A stretch of DNA of 64,000 bases, from assembly GCA_019931105.1 (NCBI GenBank), contig JAIOUW010000001.1, forward strand, positions 1,972,380 to 2,036,379, given 5' to 3'. Source of the DNA: Flavobacteriaceae bacterium NBU2977. Lineage in GTDB: Bacteria; Bacteroidota; Bacteroidia; Flavobacteriales; Flavobacteriaceae. Within the stretch, counting starts at the first letter, position 1. Each line of letters begins with the position of its first letter. Made by a program: the position numbers and the translations under genes. This document shows, in pieces, positions 17,189 to 25,382 of this stretch. A model generated the notes under the pieces. That model searched no databases. It saw nothing but the letters and a program-made list of their open reading frames with translations, and was not told the origin of the DNA.

Positions 17189-18556
17189 ATGGATGCAATC
17201 AATGATTTTCTTTCCGCCATGTTGCCCTATACCGAATGGGCCATGTTGATTCTCTTGATAGGTGGCGGTTTGTTCCTCGCCTTTTATTCGAAGTTTTTGC
17301 CCTATCGCTATTTTGGCCACGCCATAGCCATTACATCGGGCAAATATGATGACAAAGAGGCAAAAGGCGATGTTAGTTCTTTGCAGGCATTGTCCTCTGC
17401 CGTGGCGGCCACAGTTGGCTTGGGCAACATTTCGGGGGTGGCCATTGCTATTTATATGGGCGGTCCGGGCGTGATTTTCTGGATTTGGATGACGGCCCTC
17501 TTGGGTATGGCCATCAAGTTTTACTCCTGTAGTTTGGCCATTATGTTCAGAGGGGAAGATTCCGAAGGAAGTTTGCAAGGTGGCCCCATGTTCTATATAA
17601 CCAAAGGTATGGGTCAAAAGGCAAAACCTTTGGCCATTTTCTTTTCAGTTGCGGGACTTTTTGGGTTTCTTGGAGTATTTACTGCCAACCAGTTTACCCA
17701 AACCTTTATGAATGTCGTGAAGCCAAGCGAAACATTATTCGTAATGACCGAGTTTAGTTGGAAGTTGACAATCGGTATTGTTCTGGCCATTATTACATCG
17801 TTCGTCATTTTTGGGGGCTTGAAAAAGATAGCCAAGGTGGCCACGGCAATCGTGCCTTTTATGGTTATGGTATATTTTTTGGCCGTGGCCATTGTAATGG
17901 CTATGAACGCATCTGAGATTTTACCTTCGTTGCAGTTGATTTTTACCGAAGCTTTCAATTTCGACACTGCGGTGACTGGTGGCTTCTGGGGGTTGGTCAT
18001 TTTGGGTGTCCGTCGGGCGATGTTCTCCAACGAAGCAGGTTTGGGCAGTGCGCCTATGTACCACGGCCAGTCAAAGAACGACGAACCCATACGGGAGGGC
18101 CTTGTGGCGATGCTTGGTCCGTTCATAGACACGATAGTGGTCTGTACGCTTACGGCCGTGGTCATCATTTTGAGTGGGGCCTATCTTGAAGCTGAGAGCA
18201 ATGGCATTATTATGACCTTGATCGCCTTTAAGAAATCGTTGTTCGGGGTGGGTGATGTTCTTTTGATGATCATTGTGACGGCCTTTGCACTTTCGACCTT
18301 GTTTACATATTCGTACTATGGGGTCAAGAGCCTTTCTTTTCTGACCAATGCCAAGACTGGCCGTTATTACAACTGGTTTTTTGTGGCCACGATTGTGTTG
18401 GCCGCCGTAGCCACGGTAGATCTGGTCATCAACCTAATCGATTTGGCGTATGCCTTAATGGTAATACCCAACATGATCGCTGTACTTTGGTTGGCCCCAA
18501 AAGTGAATCGGGCCTCCACGGCTTATTTCAAAAAACTTCGCAATGAAAGCACATAG
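17189..18556 (+). CDS. Alanine/glycine:cation symporter (AGCS family)
   Basis: The 455-residue protein has about ten membrane helices and AGCS family sequences, including GDVSSLQALSSAVAATVGLG near residue 60 and the GPGVIFWIWMTALLGM signature near 95. RRAMFSNEAGLGSAPM is also present. Members import alanine or glycine with Na+ (or H+) across the inner membrane. Its 3' end overlaps the era start by 14 bp, so both may share a transcript. Length is normal. The precise amino acid cannot be read from sequence. Confidence 0.9.
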   Translation: MDAINDFLSAMLPYTEWAMLILLIGGGLFLAFYSKFLPYRYFGHAIAITSGKYDDKEAKGDVSSLQALSSAVAATVGLGNISGVAIAIYMGGPGVIFWIWMTALLGMAIKFYSCSLAIMFRGEDSEGSLQGGPMFYITKGMGQKAKPLAIFFSVAGLFGFLGVFTANQFTQTFMNVVKPSETLFVMTEFSWKLTIGIVLAIITSFVIFGGLKKIAKVATAIVPFMVMVYFLAVAIVMAMNASEILPSLQLIFTEAFNFDTAVTGGFWGLVILGVRRAMFSNEAGLGSAPMYHGQSKNDEPIREGLVAMLGPFIDTIVVCTLTAVVIILSGAYLEAESNGIIMTLIAFKKSLFGVGDVLLMIIVTAFALSTLFTYSYYGVKSLSFLTNAKTGRYYNWFFVATIVLAAVATVDLVINLIDLAYALMVIPNMIAVLWLAPKVNRASTAYFKKLRNEST

Positions 18557-19430
18557 ATCTGGTTTTGTGAACATTATTGGCAACCCCAATGTGGGCAAAT
18601 CGACCTTGATGAATGCCTTTGTGGGGGAAAAGTTGTCGATCATCACCTCAAAGGCCCAGACCACAAGGCACCGTATTCTGGGCATCGTCAACGGTGATGA
18701 TTTTCAAATGATTCTTTCTGATACCCCGGGAATCATAAAACCCGCCTACGAGTTACAGTCTTCGATGATGGATTTTGTGAAATCGGCCTTCGAAGACGCC
18801 GATGTACTCTTATACATGGTAGAGATAGGGGAGAAAGCCTTAAAAGATGAAAAGTTTTTCGAGAAAATAAAAAATAGCAAGATTCCTGTTTTGCTGTTGC
18901 TCAATAAAGTGGACACTGCGACTCAAGAATTGCTCGAAGCGCAGGTGCAGTATTGGCAAGAACAACTTCCGAAGGTAGAACTGCACCCGATTTCCGCCTT
19001 GACCAATTTTAATATAAAGAATGTTTTTGATAGGATAATCGAATTACTTCCAGAAGCCCCGGCCTATTACCCAAAAGACCAGTTGACCGATAAGCCCGAA
19101 CGTTTTTTTGTCAATGAGACCATCCGCGAGAAAATATTGATGCATTACAAAAAGGAAATTCCCTATTCCGTGGAAATCGAAACCGAGGAATTTTTTGAGG
19201 ATGATGACATCATTCGAATGCGATCGGTAATTATGGTCGAGCGCGATTCGCAAAAAGGAATCATCATTGGCCATAAGGGTAGTGCCCTGAAAAAGGTAGG
19301 GGTCGAGGCGCGAAAAGATCTTGAAAAGTTCTTCGGAAAACAGGTGCATATCGAACTCTACGTAAAGGTGAACAAAAATTGGCGCAGCGATTCGCGGCAA
19401 TTGAAGCGTTTTGGTTACAATCAAAAATAA
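18543..19430 (+). CDS. era: GTPase Era
   Basis: The 295-residue GTPase has G1 GNPNVGKST (about residues 13-21), G3 DTPG, G4 NKVD and a C-terminal KH RNA-binding domain with GIIIGHKGSALKKVG. Era binds the 3' end of 16S rRNA and helps assemble the 30S subunit. Start ATG 18543 lies inside the end of the symporter gene (14-bp overlap). Length is standard. A second ribosome-assembly GTPase, der, lies 1 kb downstream. Confidence 0.97.
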   Translation: MKAHRSGFVNIIGNPNVGKSTLMNAFVGEKLSIITSKAQTTRHRILGIVNGDDFQMILSDTPGIIKPAYELQSSMMDFVKSAFEDADVLLYMVEIGEKALKDEKFFEKIKNSKIPVLLLLNKVDTATQELLEAQVQYWQEQLPKVELHPISALTNFNIKNVFDRIIELLPEAPAYYPKDQLTDKPERFFVNETIREKILMHYKKEIPYSVEIETEEFFEDDDIIRMRSVIMVERDSQKGIIIGHKGSALKKVGVEARKDLEKFFGKQVHIELYVKVNKNWRSDSRQLKRFGYNQK

Positions 19431-19587
19431 GACCTGCCATTAGGTTCATTGATTGAAAGGGTTATACGGCATTATTCCTCTTATTTATCCGATAGCATTT
19501 ATCTATCCTACTTCATTTGTTTTTCTGATTTTTTGTTGGGGCCGTTCAAAAAATCCAACAAAATATTAACACTTTCAAAACTTTGTC

Positions 19588-19595
19588 TATATTTG
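19588..19595 (+). promoter_or_regulatory. Possible -7 promoter element
   Basis: TATATTTG fits the Bacteroidota -7 element and lies 57 bases before the chosen start of the acyltransferase gene. No convincing TTTG is seen at the right distance upstream. Confidence 0.45.
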
Positions 19596-19651
19596 AATTT
19601 TCGATAAAACGTTCAATTTTATCGATGAAATGCACAAATCCCTCGAAATTA

Positions 19652-20353
19652 ATGAAAAACATAGTCATTTTCGGAGCTTCAAGTCATGGTAGTGTCGTGT
19701 TGGATTGTTTAGAGAAAGAAGGCAGGTATAGAGTGGTCGGCTTTGTAGACTCTTTTAAAAGAAAAGGAAGTTTTCAAAATGGATATGAGATATTAGGCAC
19801 CGAATATGACCTTCCGTATTTATGTGATGTCCACAATCTTTATGGTGGAATAATCGCTATTGGCGATAATTTCCTTAGAAAACATATTGCGGACAAGGTC
19901 AAAAAGGTCGCCCCTGATTTTAATTTCATTTCAACGGTACATCCGACGGCCCTACTCGGCAAAGATATTCGATTGGGCAAGGGTGTCGCGGTACTTTCGG
20001 GTGCTATAGTCAATACCAATTCAAAAGTTGGTGATTTTTGCATTTTGAATACCAATAGTGTTTTGGAGCATGATGGTGTTATGCAAGCCTATTCGAGCCT
20101 CGCGCCAGGAGTATATACGGGCGGTAATTTTCGTTTAGGTAATTTTTCGGCAATTGGTCTTCGCGCCAACATAATCGACAACATAACCGTAGGGGAACAT
20201 ACCGTGATCGGTGCCGGTTCTTTGGTGGTTAAGAATATAGGGCCGTTTGTTGTGGCTTACGGAGCACCGGCCAGAGTTGTGCGTCAAAGAAGCAAAGGCG
20301 AAAAGTATCTTTCAGGTGAAAAGAATAAATATGTTCGTAGCGCACTGAATTGA
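19652..20353 (+). CDS. NeuD/PglD-type sugar O-acyltransferase
   Basis: The 233-residue protein has an N-terminal Rossmann-like part (MKNIVIFGASSHGSVVLD) and a C-terminal left-handed beta-helix with hexapeptide repeats (VHPTALLGKDIRLGKGVAV onward, ending VVKNIGPFVVAYGAPARVV). This matches acyltransferases that acetylate sialic acid or bacillosamine-type sugars from acetyl-CoA. I chose ATG 19652. The frame is open 23 codons further up, but that part does not resemble the family and overlaps the likely promoter. It stands alone between era and der, not in a polysaccharide cluster, so its sugar substrate is unknown. Confidence 0.85.
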   Translation: MKNIVIFGASSHGSVVLDCLEKEGRYRVVGFVDSFKRKGSFQNGYEILGTEYDLPYLCDVHNLYGGIIAIGDNFLRKHIADKVKKVAPDFNFISTVHPTALLGKDIRLGKGVAVLSGAIVNTNSKVGDFCILNTNSVLEHDGVMQAYSSLAPGVYTGGNFRLGNFSAIGLRANIIDNITVGEHTVIGAGSLVVKNIGPFVVAYGAPARVVRQRSKGEKYLSGEKNKYVRSALN

Positions 20354-20432
20354 ACGAATTATGTTACATGTCCTTTACGGTCCTTGGCTTCATACAAATA
20401 CCTTTTCTGCCATAAAATAGTTTGATTAACAC

Positions 20433-20440
20433 TAACTTTG
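20433..20440 (+). promoter_or_regulatory. Probable der -7 promoter element
   Basis: TAACTTTG fits TAnnTTTG and lies 18 bases before the der ATG, giving a very short leader. The -33 region is not convincing. Confidence 0.5.
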
Positions 20441-20458
20441 CGCCGTAATTATAGTTTT

Positions 20459-21763
20459 ATGGGCGCTATTGTAGCTATTGTGGGAAGGCCGAATGTTGGG
20501 AAATCCACTTTTTTTAATCGTTTGATCCAACGTAGGGAAGCCATAGTCGATGCGGTAAGTGGGGTTACCCGTGATCGACACTATGGAAAGAGCGACTGGA
20601 ATGGCAAAAGTTTTTCCCTTATCGATACGGGCGGGTACGTGCTCGGTAGTGATGATGTATTCGAACTGGAAATCGATAAACAGGTCGAACTTGCCATAGA
20701 CGAGGCCGATGCCATAATCTTTATGGTAGATGTAGAGGCCGGGGTTACGGGTATGGATGAAGATGTGGCCAAATTGTTGCGAAGGGTCGACAAGCCTGTT
20801 TTCTTGGCCGTAAACAAGGTTGATAACGCGCAGCGGGCCGCCGATTCCGTCGAATTTTATGCGCTCGGACTGGGTGAATATTACAATCTATCGAGTATTA
20901 ATGGGAGCGGTACGGGCGAGTTGCTCGACGCATTGGTCGAAGTGCTTCCCGAAGAAATAGAGCAAGAAGAAGAACTTCCACGGTTTGCCGTGGTCGGAAG
21001 ACCTAATGCGGGAAAGTCATCATTTATCAATGCCTTGATCGGTGAAGATCGATATATTGTAACAGATATCGCAGGTACAACTAGAGACAGTATCGATACC
21101 AAATATAACAGGTTCGGTTTTGAGTTCAATTTGGTCGATACCGCCGGAATTCGCAGAAAGGCCAAGGTGAAGGAAGATCTAGAATTCTATTCCGTGATGC
21201 GTTCTGTGCGCGCCATTGAACATTGTGATGTTGTTTTGTTGGTGCTTGATGCGCAGCGGGGCTTCGATGGGCAAGTAGCCAATATTTTTTGGCTGGCGCA
21301 TCGTAACAACAAGGGTGTCGTAATTTTGGTCAACAAATGGGACCTGGTCGAAAATAAAGAGACCAATACCATGAAGCGGTATACCCAAAAAATAAAAACG
21401 GCCATCGAACCCTTTGTCGATGTGCCGATCCTGTTCATCTCAGTATTGACAAAGCAACGCATTTTCAAGGCCATTGAGACTGCTGTTGAGGTTTATGAAA
21501 ATAGGAATAAAAAAATCGTGACCCGAAAGCTCAACGATGTCATGTTGCCCTTGATAGAGAACTATCCGCCACCCGCGTACAAGGGGAAGTTCGTTAAGAT
21601 CAAATTTTGCACCCAGTTACCGACACCTTATCCGCAATTCGCATTCTTCTGTAACTTGCCCCAGTACGTCAGGGAACCCTATAAGCGGTATCTCGAGAAC
21701 AAGATTCGTGAAAATTTTGATTTTAAGGGCGTTCCGATTTCTATTTTTATTAGGAAGAAGTAG
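20459..21763 (+). CDS. der: Ribosome assembly GTPase Der (EngA)
   Basis: Two GTPase domains lie in tandem: GRPNVGKST near residue 10 and GRPNAGKSS near 180, each with DTGG/DTAG and NKVD/NKWD motifs. A KH-like C-terminal domain follows. The protein acts in 50S subunit assembly. I chose ATG 20459 ([12 protein letters not shown]), giving 434 residues. An upstream TTG would add seven residues that overlap the promoter element. The 3' end is followed directly by a heptanucleotide repeat. Confidence 0.97.
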   Translation: MGAIVAIVGRPNVGKSTFFNRLIQRREAIVDAVSGVTRDRHYGKSDWNGKSFSLIDTGGYVLGSDDVFELEIDKQVELAIDEADAIIFMVDVEAGVTGMDEDVAKLLRRVDKPVFLAVNKVDNAQRAADSVEFYALGLGEYYNLSSINGSGTGELLDALVEVLPEEIEQEEELPRFAVVGRPNAGKSSFINALIGEDRYIVTDIAGTTRDSIDTKYNRFGFEFNLVDTAGIRRKAKVKEDLEFYSVMRSVRAIEHCDVVLLVLDAQRGFDGQVANIFWLAHRNNKGVVILVNKWDLVENKETNTMKRYTQKIKTAIEPFVDVPILFISVLTKQRIFKAIETAVEVYENRNKKIVTRKLNDVMLPLIENYPPPAYKGKFVKIKFCTQLPTPYPQFAFFCNLPQYVREPYKRYLENKIRENFDFKGVPISIFIRKK

Positions 21764-21766
21764 GTT

Positions 21767-21884
21767 TGTTAGGTGTTAGGTGTTAGGTGTTAGGTGTTAG
21801 GTGTTAGGTGTTAGGTGTTAGGTGTTAGGTGTTAGGTGTTAGGTGTTAGGTGTTAGGTGTTAGATGTTAGATGTTAGGTGTTAG
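21767..21884. repeat. Heptanucleotide tandem repeat (TGTTAGG)n, about 17 copies
   Basis: About 118 bp of TGTTAGG units fill the gap between the convergent der and TPM-domain genes. Most units are identical and two near the right end read TGTTAGA. The G-rich strand is telomere-like by chance of composition. No gene is seen in it. Copy number is likely to vary by slippage. Confidence 0.95.
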
Positions 21885-21899
21885 AAAGAATACCTGCAT

Positions 21900-22718
21900 T
21901 TACCAGCCCCCCGAGGCACCGCCACCGCCAAAGCCGCCACCTCCAAAACCGCCGCCAAAACCGCCGCCAAAACCACCACTGCCGAATCCGCCTCCGCCGC
22001 TGCCAAAGCCACCACCAGATCCACTGCTGCGACCCATATTGCTCAGAATAATAAAGTCCCAGATGTCGAGCCCTGAAGAACGTCTTCCACCGTTGCGACC
22101 TCCCCCACGTCGGTTTCGTCTAGACAGGATGATCAGTATTACTATGAAAATGATGATGGGTAAAAAAGCACTGAAGGGAAAACCTCCGTCTGTGTTTTCG
22201 AAAGTCCGCTCTTCTTTGAATTCACCGTTCAAGACCTGAAATATGGCATCCGAACCTTGGCTAAGGCCAGAGTAGTAATCATCTTCTTTAAATCTGGGTA
22301 CAATGACATTTTCGATAATGCGTCGTGACATGGCATCGGTAAGGTTTCCTTCGGCTCCATAGCCTGTATTGATGGCAATTTTGCGGTCATCCTTGGCCAA
22401 AAGTATCAGAACGCCATTGTCTTTACCGGCTTGGCCGATTCCCCATTTTTGTCCCCATTGGGCCCCCAAATAGGTAATTTCCTCACCCTCGGTGGAACTG
22501 ATGATCGCAACCACTATCTGAGTTGAAGTACTATCGGAATAACGTATCAACTTTTGCTCAAGGGCCTTTTCCTGACCTTCGGGAAGCAAATCGATATAAT
22601 CATAGACGCTGGTTTGAAGGGCCGGTTTTTCAGGTATTTTGAATTGGCCCAAACCTAAAGCAGGTAGCAATAATACTACTATAAGGAAAAAACCGAACAC
22701 GAATTTTTTACCAAACAT
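21900..22718 (-). CDS. TPM-domain (YgcG-type) membrane protein with Gly-rich tail
   Basis: The 272-residue protein has a signal sequence (about 1-24), then a TPM domain (about 35-175; YDYIDLLPEGQEKALEQKL, WGIGQAGKDNGVLILLA, AINTGYGAEG). One membrane helix follows (FSAFLPIIIFIVILIILS) and then a Gly/Ser-rich tail ending FGGGGASGGW. This is the usual YgcG layout; the function is not settled (phosphatase-like and photosystem-repair roles have been proposed for relatives). It forms a cluster with a second TPM gene and lemA, a widely conserved arrangement. The tail is long and low-complexity. Confidence 0.85.
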   Translation of the reverse strand: MFGKKFVFGFFLIVVLLLPALGLGQFKIPEKPALQTSVYDYIDLLPEGQEKALEQKLIRYSDSTSTQIVVAIISSTEGEEITYLGAQWGQKWGIGQAGKDNGVLILLAKDDRKIAINTGYGAEGNLTDAMSRRIIENVIVPRFKEDDYYSGLSQGSDAIFQVLNGEFKEERTFENTDGGFPFSAFLPIIIFIVILIILSRRNRRGGGRNGGRRSSGLDIWDFIILSNMGRSSGSGGGFGSGGGGFGSGGFGGGFGGGFGGGGFGGGGASGGW

Positions 22719-22762
22719 AATACGTGCTGAATTTCCCTGCGCTGAGAGGGTGTGGTAACCGA

Positions 22763-23200
22763 TTAACCTTTTGATACTTCATCGCTCAGTTCGTTTCGAT
22801 CGTCATGTTGCCATGGAAAATGCGCTTGTAGCTCATTGCCGGCCATCAATATGCCATCGATTATGCCCTTTTTGAAATTTCCTTTTTGAAATTGATCTTG
22901 AATGACATTTTTGGTACTGTTCCAAAAGCCCTTGGGTACGACGCGATCGATACCATTATCGCCACAAATGGCAAACTTGCGGTCGTTTACGGCCACGTAG
23001 ATCAATACGCCGTTTTCTTGCTTGGTATTGTCCATCTTCAATTTATGGAAGACCTCTTTGGCCCTTTCCATAGGGTCAAGACGGGTGTGTGCCTCGATAT
23101 GTACACGTATTTCGCCTGAAGTATCTTTTTCGGCCTCCAAAATGGCAAGCACGATTTCTTGCTCTTCTTCAGGGGTCAAAAAATCTTCTACCCTTGACAT
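22763..23200 (-). CDS. TPM-domain protein, short form
   Basis: This 145-residue TPM-domain protein has no signal peptide or membrane helix near the start (MSRVEDFLTPEEEQEIVLAI). Core TPM features are visible (SGEIRVHIEA, NGVLIYVAVNDRKFAICGD, GKGIIDGIL-like end). I chose ATG 23200, which leaves 4 bp after the lemA stop. A TTG four codons up would overlap lemA. It is probably cytoplasmic or peripheral, and co-transcribed with lemA and the longer TPM gene. Molecular role unknown. Confidence 0.82.
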   Translation of the reverse strand: MSRVEDFLTPEEEQEIVLAILEAEKDTSGEIRVHIEAHTRLDPMERAKEVFHKLKMDNTKQENGVLIYVAVNDRKFAICGDNGIDRVVPKGFWNSTKNVIQDQFQKGNFKKGIIDGILMAGNELQAHFPWQHDDRNELSDEVSKG

Positions 23201-23204
23201 GCGA

Positions 23205-23804
23205 TCAGTCAAATTCGAAGTTCACATCAGGAGCGTTTTCAGATCCTGGATCAGCTTTGTAACGGGCCATTTCTTTAAATCCGAAAAGGCCGGCGAGAAG
23301 TTTGCCCGGAAATTTCGTGGTATGCACGTCATAGATATTGACTTTTTCATTGAAACGGTCGCGGGCCACATTGATGCGATTTTCGGTCCCTTCGAGCTGT
23401 GATTGCAGCTCTAAGAAATTTTGATTTGCCTTTAGCTCGGGGTATCGTTCGACGACGACCATCAATTTGCTCAAGGCCCCTGTAAGTCCACTTTGTGCTT
23501 CTTGAAAAGCGGCCATATTCTCCGGCGTCAAGTTATTGGCATCGATATTCGTCGAAGTAGCTTTCGCCCTTGCCTCAATGACGTCTGTCAAGGTGCCCCG
23601 TTCAAAATCGGCCGCGCCCTGAACCGTTTTTACCAGATTACCGATGAGGTCGTTTCTACGTTGATAGGCACTTTCTACATTCGACCAGGCCGTTTTGGCA
23701 TCCGCTTCGTATTCGACGGCCGTGTTGTTGAAGCCAACGGCCCATTGGTATAGTCCGACCGCTATCACGCCCAGAACTATCAATACAATCAATCCTTTTT
23801 TCAT
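23205..23804 (-). CDS. lemA: LemA family protein
   Basis: The 199-residue protein has one N-terminal membrane helix (MKKGLIVLIVLGVIAVGLYQ) and a helical LemA domain (WSNVESAYQRRNDLIGNLV, ARAKATS, LMVVVERYPELKANQNF, RFNEKVNIYDVHTTKFPG). I chose ATG 23804, which puts the helix at the start; nine codons upstream are also open. LemA proteins are membrane-anchored helical bundles of unknown biochemical role, often linked with TPM proteins as here. The three genes run in one direction with gaps of 4 and 44 bp. Confidence 0.9.
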   Translation of the reverse strand: MKKGLIVLIVLGVIAVGLYQWAVGFNNTAVEYEADAKTAWSNVESAYQRRNDLIGNLVKTVQGAADFERGTLTDVIEARAKATSTNIDANNLTPENMAAFQEAQSGLTGALSKLMVVVERYPELKANQNFLELQSQLEGTENRINVARDRFNEKVNIYDVHTTKFPGKLLAGLFGFKEMARYKADPGSENAPDVNFEFD

Positions 23805-23971
23805 AATAGTGAAGTTTAATGTCCTTCCCATTGCTATGGGAATTCTTAGTGTTTATTTAATGTTCAATTATGCATATCATTAGTTGGTAATTTGCTCAAA
23901 TCGTTACATTCTGTTGGAGAAAAATTTGAAGTAAGGCCAATATTTTGACCTTTAGGCATTCAGTGATCCAC

Positions 23972-24301
23972 CTATAATTGCTCCTTGATCTTCATCAGCT
24001 CGGTCTTCACTTTTTCAAGTTTTTGAATAATATCGAAATTTGAAAGTGTCTTTTGCCTGTTTTCCTTAAGGTGGGTCTTGGCCCCTTCGAGAGTAAACCC
24101 CCTTTCCTTGACCAAATGATAGATGAACTGAAGGTTTTTAATGTCTTCAGGAGTAAATTTTCGATTGCCCTTGGCGTTTTTTTTTGGTTTTAACGCATCG
24201 AACTCCTTTTCCCAAAAACGAATCAACGAGGTATTGACACCAAAAGCCTTGGCCACTTCGCCAATTCCATAATAACGCTTTTCCGGTAGTTCAACTTGCA
24301 T
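23972..24301 (-). CDS. MerR family transcriptional regulator
   Basis: The 109-residue protein has a MerR winged-helix domain (YYGIGEVAKAFGVNTSLIRFWEKEF) and a C-terminal helix for dimerisation (FDIIQKLEKVKTELMKIKEQL), with no ligand-binding domain. Its start overlaps the end of the M23 peptidase gene by one base (TAATG), so the pair is translationally coupled. This small MerR next to an M23 peptidase gene is common in Flavobacteriia. Targets and signal are unknown. Confidence 0.88.
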   Translation of the reverse strand: MQVELPEKRYYGIGEVAKAFGVNTSLIRFWEKEFDALKPKKNAKGNRKFTPEDIKNLQFIYHLVKERGFTLEGAKTHLKENRQKTLSNFDIIQKLEKVKTELMKIKEQL

Positions 24302-25278
24302 TAATCGAGTGATTGGTTTTCTTGGTTGGCATATTTCAACATGTTCTCGAACTCCTTGGCGCTCAAACTGCCATAGTAGAAATTGATAGGGTTGATCCTA
24401 TCTTCATCTTTGCGAACCTCGTAGTGTAAATGTGGTGCTTCCGACCTCCCGGTACTTCCGACAAAGCCAATAAGGTCGCCGCGCTTTACCTTCTGTCCCT
24501 TTTTTACATTGTATTGGCTAAGATGGGCATAGAGACTGACGTAGCCGTACCCATGATCTATCCGTATGTGTTTTCCGAATCCTGAAGAATTGTTGTCGGC
24601 CCTTGTGATTTTACCATCTCCCGTGGCATAGACCGGTGTGCCCTTGGGGGCTGTAAAGTCCATTCCCCAATGCATTTTCCTTGCTTTGGTAAAAGGATCC
24701 GACCGCCAACCAAAACCGGATGCCATTCTTGTTAAATCTTCATTGTTCAAGGGTTGAATGGCCGGTATTGCCGCCAAAAGCTTTTCCTTTTCGGCCGCCA
24801 AAATCGTAATCTCGTCAAGCGATTTTGATTGGATCGCCATCTGCTTTTTGATGATATCCAATCGTTTGGTGGTGCCAATGACCATTTCAGAGTTATTGAA
24901 CCCTTCAAGTGACCGGTAGCGATTTACACCGCCAAATCCAGCACGGCGTTGTTCTTCAGGAATCGGGTTTGCCTCAAAGTACAACCTGTATATGTTGTTG
25001 TCACGTTCTTCGATGTTGGCCAAAACTTCTTCGATCTGCCCCATTTTTTTGTTCAAAATCTCAAACTGCAGCTCGTAATTCTTGACTTCGCGTGCCAAAG
25101 AAAGTTCTCTCGGGGTATTGATGAGGTTGGTGTTCAATAATAGGATCAACGATAAAAGGCCAAATAGGAACGAACCCAAAACAAAAAATGCAATATTTCG
25201 GTACCGTCTCGATTTTTTGGGTTCTATCTTTCGGTACGAAAGGGTGTCAGGATCGTAATAATACTTTACTTTAGACAT
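24301..25278 (-). CDS. M23 family metallopeptidase, membrane-anchored
   Basis: The 325-residue protein has a short cytoplasmic start, one membrane helix (about 28-50, NIAFFVLGSFLFGLLSLILL), a coiled-coil region (about 60-170) and a LytM/M23 domain (about 190-300). Zinc-ligand motifs are HWGMDF (H-x-x-x-D) and HLHYEV (H-x-H). Such enzymes cut peptidoglycan peptide cross-links or activate other hydrolases. It is divergent from alaS with 104 bp between. Catalytic residues are present, so activity is expected. Confidence 0.9.
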   Translation of the reverse strand: MSKVKYYYDPDTLSYRKIEPKKSRRYRNIAFFVLGSFLFGLLSLILLLNTNLINTPRELSLAREVKNYELQFEILNKKMGQIEEVLANIEERDNNIYRLYFEANPIPEEQRRAGFGGVNRYRSLEGFNNSEMVIGTTKRLDIIKKQMAIQSKSLDEITILAAEKEKLLAAIPAIQPLNNEDLTRMASGFGWRSDPFTKARKMHWGMDFTAPKGTPVYATGDGKITRADNNSSGFGKHIRIDHGYGYVSLYAHLSQYNVKKGQKVKRGDLIGFVGSTGRSEAPHLHYEVRKDEDRINPINFYYGSLSAKEFENMLKYANQENQSLD

Positions 25279-25382
25279 GAAGGTATTTTATCCTATTTTT
25301 GTGCTTCCGTTTTAACAGAACAAACAAATATAAAAATTGTTTCGCTTAAACCGTTAAAATTTACAAAACCTTACCATTTTCT

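Noticed and set aside
21871..22239. Pro-rich plus-strand frame
   Set aside because: It is the opposite strand of the Gly-rich tail of the TPM-domain gene.
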